Below, one piece after another: positions 13,995 through 17,593 of a stretch of 17,593 bases of DNA. Source of the DNA: Bacillota bacterium (GTDB lineage Bacteria; Bacillota_A; Clostridia; Lachnospirales; Lachnospiraceae); the NCBI GenBank assembly GCA_023443925.1, contig JAEZSL010000323.1, forward strand, positions 1 to 17,593, written 5' to 3'. Position 1 is the first letter of the stretch, and every line of letters starts with the position of its first letter. The notes under the pieces were generated by a model. The model was not told the origin of the DNA. It made no database searches and saw only the letters and a program-made list of their open reading frames with translations. The translations under genes and the position numbers were made by a program.

Positions 13995-14033
13995 AATCTA
14001 TTTGCGGCATCCTTTCTCATCCTATTTTCTTAC

Positions 14034-14085
14034 ACTCTTCCCGATATGACGCCGATTCCGGTATCATAAGCAATGCCGGAAGAGT
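14034..14085. repeat. Inverted repeat between second permease and response regulator genes
   Basis: ACTCTTCC (14034-14041) and GGAAGAGT (14078-14085) form a perfect 8-bp stem around 36 bases. No T run follows on either strand, so it is not an evident terminator; processing or partial attenuation is possible. Confidence 0.45.
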
Positions 14086-14162
14086 TGGAGTGGATATGAC
14101 TGAATATGCAGTGAAAATTAGTTTAGTCCTCTTTATTTCAAAATCAGCTTCCTTTAATGATT

Positions 14163-15014
14163 CTAACCTTTGACTGCTCCGGCTGTCAATCCTTTAATAA
14201 TATTCTTCTGCAAAAATATGTAAACAATTAAAACCGGTATTACAATCAACGTTACGGAAGACGCCATTAGGCCGTAATCGGTTCCATACCTGGAACTAAT
14301 CTCATTTAACAGAGTGCTGATGGGAAATTTGGTACGCTTTCTTATCATGATAAGCTGTGTAAATAAATCATTATAAGACCAGAGAAAGCAAAAGATAGCC
14401 ACCGTAGCCATAGAAGGCCTGGACAAAGGAACAATGATCCGGGTGAAAACCTTGCTTACCCCGGCTCCTTCCATATAAGCCGCTTCCTCCATCTCCAAAG
14501 GCAGGCCTCTTAAAAAGCCCATCATAACAATTGTAGCAAAACTCAGATTTCCTGCCACCTGAGGGAATATTACACTTAATGGCTTATTTAACAGTTCTAA
14601 GCCAGTCATCATTTTAAACACCGGTATTATAGTGGAGAAGGCCGGAAACATAAGACTTGAGACGATCAGGGCATTAATGATATTTTTCCCCTTAAAATTA
14701 TACCTGGTCATTGCAAAGGCCATCATGGTGGATAAAATCATAACCGCCAGGGTTACACTTCCGGAAATAACAAAACTATTTTTGTAGGATACCAGAATGT
14801 TTTGCCTGTCAAAAGCATTGGTATAATTATCGAGGGTAAACTCTTTCGGAAGTGAAAAAGTACTGTTCACAACCTCCCTGGATGGTTTAAAGGAATTATT
14901 TAATACCCATACAAAGGGAAATATGGTTGTTACCGCCCAGAATATGAGAAAAATATAGATTACAATACGGGCAGCGGAGAACTTTTTTACCTTTTTATTA
15001 TTTGATTGGGACAT
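14163..15014 (-). CDS. Carbohydrate ABC transporter permease (MalG/UgpE type)
   Basis: A 283-residue inner-membrane protein with six predicted helices. It carries the ABC coupling motif EEAAYMEGAGVSKVFTRIIV (EAA loop) that docks to the ATPase, placing it in the CUT1 family that imports oligosaccharides or glycosides. I start it at ATG 15014, which has AGGAGGT seven bases upstream; an in-frame ATG at 15041 would overlap the preceding gene and has no ribosome site. The gap to the first permease gene is then 13 bp. It pairs with that gene to form the channel. No ATPase gene is present, so a shared MsmK/UgpC-type ATPase encoded elsewhere probably powers it. Confidence 0.93.
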   Translation of the reverse strand: MSQSNNKKVKKFSAARIVIYIFLIFWAVTTIFPFVWVLNNSFKPSREVVNSTFSLPKEFTLDNYTNAFDRQNILVSYKNSFVISGSVTLAVMILSTMMAFAMTRYNFKGKNIINALIVSSLMFPAFSTIIPVFKMMTGLELLNKPLSVIFPQVAGNLSFATIVMMGFLRGLPLEMEEAAYMEGAGVSKVFTRIIVPLSRPSMATVAIFCFLWSYNDLFTQLIMIRKRTKFPISTLLNEISSRYGTDYGLMASSVTLIVIPVLIVYIFLQKNIIKGLTAGAVKG

Positions 15015-15027
15015 TTGCTGCACCTCC

Positions 15028-15909
15028 TTACAGATTGGCATCCGGCTTTAGTATTTTTGAAGTAATCTGGGCCACAAAAAGCCCGAAGACCACAATTACC
15101 AAGGCTATGGTGGAACCGTAATCAATGTTGCCGATGGTAAAGGTCTGTTCATACATATAGGTGCCCAAAAAATGGGTAACTCCCTGAGGCGCTCCTTTGG
15201 GCACGATAACCCAGGGCAGATCAAATACTTTCAGGGCCCCTGTTACGGCCAGTGTCACACAGGTACAGATTACACCCCGAAGAAGCGGGATTGTTATGTA
15301 AAATACCTGCTTAAATTTAGAACATCCGTCTATGGAGGCAGCTTCGTAAACATCCTCGGAAATATCACTGAGTCCTGTCAGCATAATCACGAAATAAAAA
15401 CCTACGTAGCTCCATAAGGTAGGTATGGAAACCATAATAAAGGCAATACTGGGTGCCAGCCAGTTAACCGGCTTCATATCCAATGCTTTTAACAGCTGGT
15501 TTAACATACCTCCGTTATAATTATAGAATAATTTAAAAATAAGTCCGATGGCAGTTGCTGAAATTACGATAGGGAAAAAATAAACCGTGCGGAAAAATTG
15601 TTGTCCGCGGGTTATATTGCTTACCATAACCGCAAGTACAAAAGCAAGGCCTACCTGAAATACTATGGTCAGTCCCATCATTTTAAAGGAGTTTATGATT
15701 GCAATACCAATTTTGGGATCGTTGAACATTTTATTAAAATTTTCAAACCCGATAAATTTCCAAGACTGCCCCGGTGCTCTTACAAAGGAAGTCATATCAT
15801 AAAAACTGTTAATGATATTTTCGATAAAAGGTTCATAAAGAAATACCACCATAAGGATAAACCCTGGTAGTAAAAAAACGAAGAGGGGCAATTTCTTTTT
15901 ATAAAGCAT
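15028..15909 (-). CDS. Carbohydrate ABC transporter permease (MalF/UgpA type)
   Basis: A 293-residue partner permease with six predicted helices and the EAA-loop sequence EDVYEAASIDGCSKFKQVFYIT followed by IPLLRG. A start-proximal LFVFLLPGFILMVVFLYEPF helix is characteristic of UgpA-like subunits. Its ribosome site (GGCAGGG) is weak. It is 152 bp after the binding-protein gene, across a strong RNA stem, so it is likely made at lower levels than the binding protein. Confidence 0.93.
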   Translation of the reverse strand: MLYKKKLPLFVFLLPGFILMVVFLYEPFIENIINSFYDMTSFVRAPGQSWKFIGFENFNKMFNDPKIGIAIINSFKMMGLTIVFQVGLAFVLAVMVSNITRGQQFFRTVYFFPIVISATAIGLIFKLFYNYNGGMLNQLLKALDMKPVNWLAPSIAFIMVSIPTLWSYVGFYFVIMLTGLSDISEDVYEAASIDGCSKFKQVFYITIPLLRGVICTCVTLAVTGALKVFDLPWVIVPKGAPQGVTHFLGTYMYEQTFTIGNIDYGSTIALVIVVFGLFVAQITSKILKPDANL

Positions 15910-16001
15910 GGATACCCTGCCTTTCTAAAACTGTAGAATATATAAGTGTGTGCATGGCGGTCTCAAACGCCGGTCACAGTCGGAGAAGCCTATGATAGAA
16001 T

Positions 16002-16037
16002 AAGGCAGAGGGGCGGATATTAAGTCCCCTCTGCCTT
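16002..16037 (-). other. Intercistronic stem-loop after the binding-protein gene
   Basis: AAGGCAGAGGGG (16002-16013) and CCCCTCTGCCTT (16026-16037) form a perfect 12-bp GC-rich stem with a 12-base loop. On the minus strand ATTCTATC follows rather than a T run. It is more likely an mRNA stabiliser or partial attenuator that raises binding-protein output over permeases than a full terminator. Confidence 0.7.
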
Positions 16038-16061
16038 CCTTTTCATCAATGCAAACCGCTA

Positions 16062-17429
16062 TTACTTAGCATTTACTGCTAATACCTCTTTCAATAAATC
16101 AGCCGGATCTACATCGCCTGTAGAAACACCTACAATCCCTGAAATTAAAGTATTATAAGCTTCCTGTGAAAGTCTGGAATCAGTAGGTGCACTGATACTG
16201 CTTGCTGCACTGCTGTAATCAAGACCGGATATTCCAAGAGGTGTCATATTGTCAACCGGTTCTACCGCAGCGGCTGCCTGGCCGTTGCCGCCCCAGTAAG
16301 TTGTTACGGAAGCTTTACTGGTGTGGGTCATTACAAATTTAACTGCAGCATCTCTCTTATCCGGATCATCCCAAGCTTTTTTGGTAATATAGAAACCGGA
16401 GGATATACCGCCTACCATAGCACCAGCAGGCGCTTTACCGTCTGGTATTGTAGGAAATGCTACGAGAACGGTATTATCCTGATCCGGTATTCCACCTGCA
16501 TACCAGGAACCATCTAACTGCATTGCTGCCTGTTTATTTTTAAACAGTTCTCCAGCCAGATCATTATCAATGGTATCGGTATCTTCCGGGAAAGCTCCCA
16601 GATCTCTTAAAGTTTTAAACATGGACAGACCCTTTGCCCAATCTGCCGGAACTTCGGTAGGAACCGTCGTATAGCCTTCCGGGCCGGCTGCGGACAGCAT
16701 TAAAAATTCAACCCAGTAATGAGGAACATTATTTAAGGAAACGGCAATTGGTACGATTCCGTTTGCTTTAAAGGTTTCAATTGCTTTTAACATCTTATCC
16801 CAATCCGTAGGAAGTTCCAGACTATACTGGTCAAACAGATCTTTATTACAGAATAAACCTTCCCAGTAACCGGTAGTTGGTACTGCTCTTTGTACACCAT
16901 CGGGATTGGCTGCTGCTTTCAGGGCTGTTTCCAGGGTATCTTTGGCATAATCGGGATACTCTGCCTTAATCTCATCAATACTAACAAATTTATTCGCTGC
17001 CAAAACATCGCTGGCATTGGCATCGGTAAAGTACTGGATGACATCCGGTTCGTTGCCGACTGCAAAGTCAGCGGCAATCTTTGTTTTCCAGTCCTGGTCG
17101 GAAGACTGTGAATCATCTTCTAAGGTTATATAAGAATAATCTTTCATGAACTGATCATTAATTGCCTGATAATTACCGGCATTCGGGTCAGTACCGCCAA
17201 ACATGGACACCGTAGCTAATGTAACCGGATTCTTTTCCGCTTCTGTTGCTGCCGGTTCTGTGGGTTCGGCTGTTTCCGCACTATCAGCGGATTTCGTATC
17301 AGTAACCGTATTCTGATCAGTTTCCTGTGCTGTTTCCTGCACATCCTGCTTTTTTCCGCAGCCGATCATAAGAACTGCCATTAATACGACCGTTAAAAGA
17401 ACGGATAAGCATTTTTTTAAACTCTTCAT
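16062..17429 (-). CDS. Extracellular sugar-binding lipoprotein of a CUT1 ABC transporter
   Basis: A 455-residue family 1 solute-binding protein. A lipoprotein signal ends with LMIGC (Cys24), followed by a Gln/Glu/Thr-rich linker (about 28-66) and the two-lobed binding domain. Recognisable elements are DQFMKDYSYITLE, IAADFAVGNEPDVIQYF, the LFKNKQAAMQLDGSW stretch typical of the family, and GGISSGFYITKKAWDDPDKR. It captures a sugar outside the membrane and delivers it to the two permeases encoded next. AGGGAGG lies seven bases before ATG 17429. The substrate cannot be told from sequence alone; the YesN-type regulator in the operon suggests a plant or host glycan fragment. It is the first gene of the operon. 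Confidence 0.94.
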   Translation of the reverse strand: MKSLKKCLSVLLTVVLMAVLMIGCGKKQDVQETAQETDQNTVTDTKSADSAETAEPTEPAATEAEKNPVTLATVSMFGGTDPNAGNYQAINDQFMKDYSYITLEDDSQSSDQDWKTKIAADFAVGNEPDVIQYFTDANASDVLAANKFVSIDEIKAEYPDYAKDTLETALKAAANPDGVQRAVPTTGYWEGLFCNKDLFDQYSLELPTDWDKMLKAIETFKANGIVPIAVSLNNVPHYWVEFLMLSAAGPEGYTTVPTEVPADWAKGLSMFKTLRDLGAFPEDTDTIDNDLAGELFKNKQAAMQLDGSWYAGGIPDQDNTVLVAFPTIPDGKAPAGAMVGGISSGFYITKKAWDDPDKRDAAVKFVMTHTSKASVTTYWGGNGQAAAAVEPVDNMTPLGISGLDYSSAASSISAPTDSRLSQEAYNTLISGIVGVSTGDVDPADLLKEVLAVNAK

Positions 17430-17502
17430 AAACTATTCCTCCCTAAAAATATAATATGTACTGCAGCTTTGTGAGATTTTAACCTCTCATTGGTATGAGT
17501 CT

Positions 17503-17531
17503 ATTATACTAACAATTATTACAAAATACAT
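17503..17531 (-). promoter_or_regulatory. Promoter of the sugar ABC operon (strong -10, weak -35)
   Basis: Minus strand -10 TATAAT (17508-17503) with a poor -35 (TGTATT-like, about 17531-17526). This pattern is typical of activator-dependent promoters. The roughly 65-base leader holds a small TGAGA/TCTCA hairpin (17472-17489). Confidence 0.6.
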
Positions 17532-17563
17532 TTGTTCATCTTGACATTATTTGTTCAATCTTG
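17530..17563 (-). promoter_or_regulatory. Direct repeats just upstream of the -35: candidate activator site
   Basis: ATTTGTTCATCTTG (17530-17543) and ATTTGTTCAATCTTG (17549-17563), plus-strand sense, start 19 bases apart. Two direct repeats about two helical turns apart, touching the -35, is the layout used by AraC-family activators such as the regulator encoded at the end of this operon. Confidence 0.55.
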
Positions 17564-17593
17564 CTATATTTAACATTCATTTACAAAACAACG

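Overview
The window reads as chromosomal DNA of a low-GC, Gram-positive, spore-forming anaerobe, most likely a Clostridia member close to Lachnospiraceae. The basis is AT-rich intergenic DNA, strong AGGAGG-type ribosome binding sites, lipoprotein-anchored ABC binding proteins, a Csp-like subtilase and a YesN-type regulator. No rRNA, tRNA, CRISPR array, transposase or phage gene was seen. The taxon is an inference from style.

Region 1 (1-5560) is a zinc-homeostasis locus. On the minus strand, one tightly packed operon runs znuA, znuC, znuB, a CobW/COG0523 GTPase, and then a gene cut by the window edge. Its product joins an N-terminal CobW-like P-loop domain to a YraQ/DUF318-type permease. This last gene is the most unusual in the window. 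A consensus sigma-A promoter with a 21-bp Zur-box-like palindrome over its start point drives the operon. A divergent Fur-family gene (probably zur) lies on the plus strand, with a long leader carrying a 22-bp palindrome and 17-bp direct repeats, and a clear terminator after it.

Region 2 (5560-9680, all minus strand) holds thioredoxin with its own terminator, then a [NiFe]-hydrogenase-type maturation protease, a cytochrome b5-like protein, a small possibly HypA-like protein, and an S8 subtilisin-like peptidase. No hydrogenase structural gene is present. The peptidase gene is flanked by two direct copies of an approximately 88-bp element whose hairpins show compensatory base changes. A second, unrelated repeat of about 75 bp follows the stop codons of the cytochrome b5 gene and of the chemoreceptor gene in region 3.

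Region 3 (9680-13000) has a plus-strand pair of paralogous small proteins with a conserved beta-rich core and hypervariable His/Cys/Asp/Arg- or Asn/Cys-rich inserts, preceded by a possible sporulation (sigma-K-like) promoter and followed by a large branched terminator-like RNA fold. Convergent to them is a Cache-domain methyl-accepting chemotaxis protein.

Region 4 (13000-17593, minus strand) is a CUT1-type carbohydrate ABC uptake operon: binding lipoprotein, two permeases, and a REC-AraC (YesN-like) response regulator, ending in a strong terminator. Neither an ATPase nor a sensor kinase is in the window. Direct repeats just upstream of the weak -35 of the first gene are a plausible regulator site.
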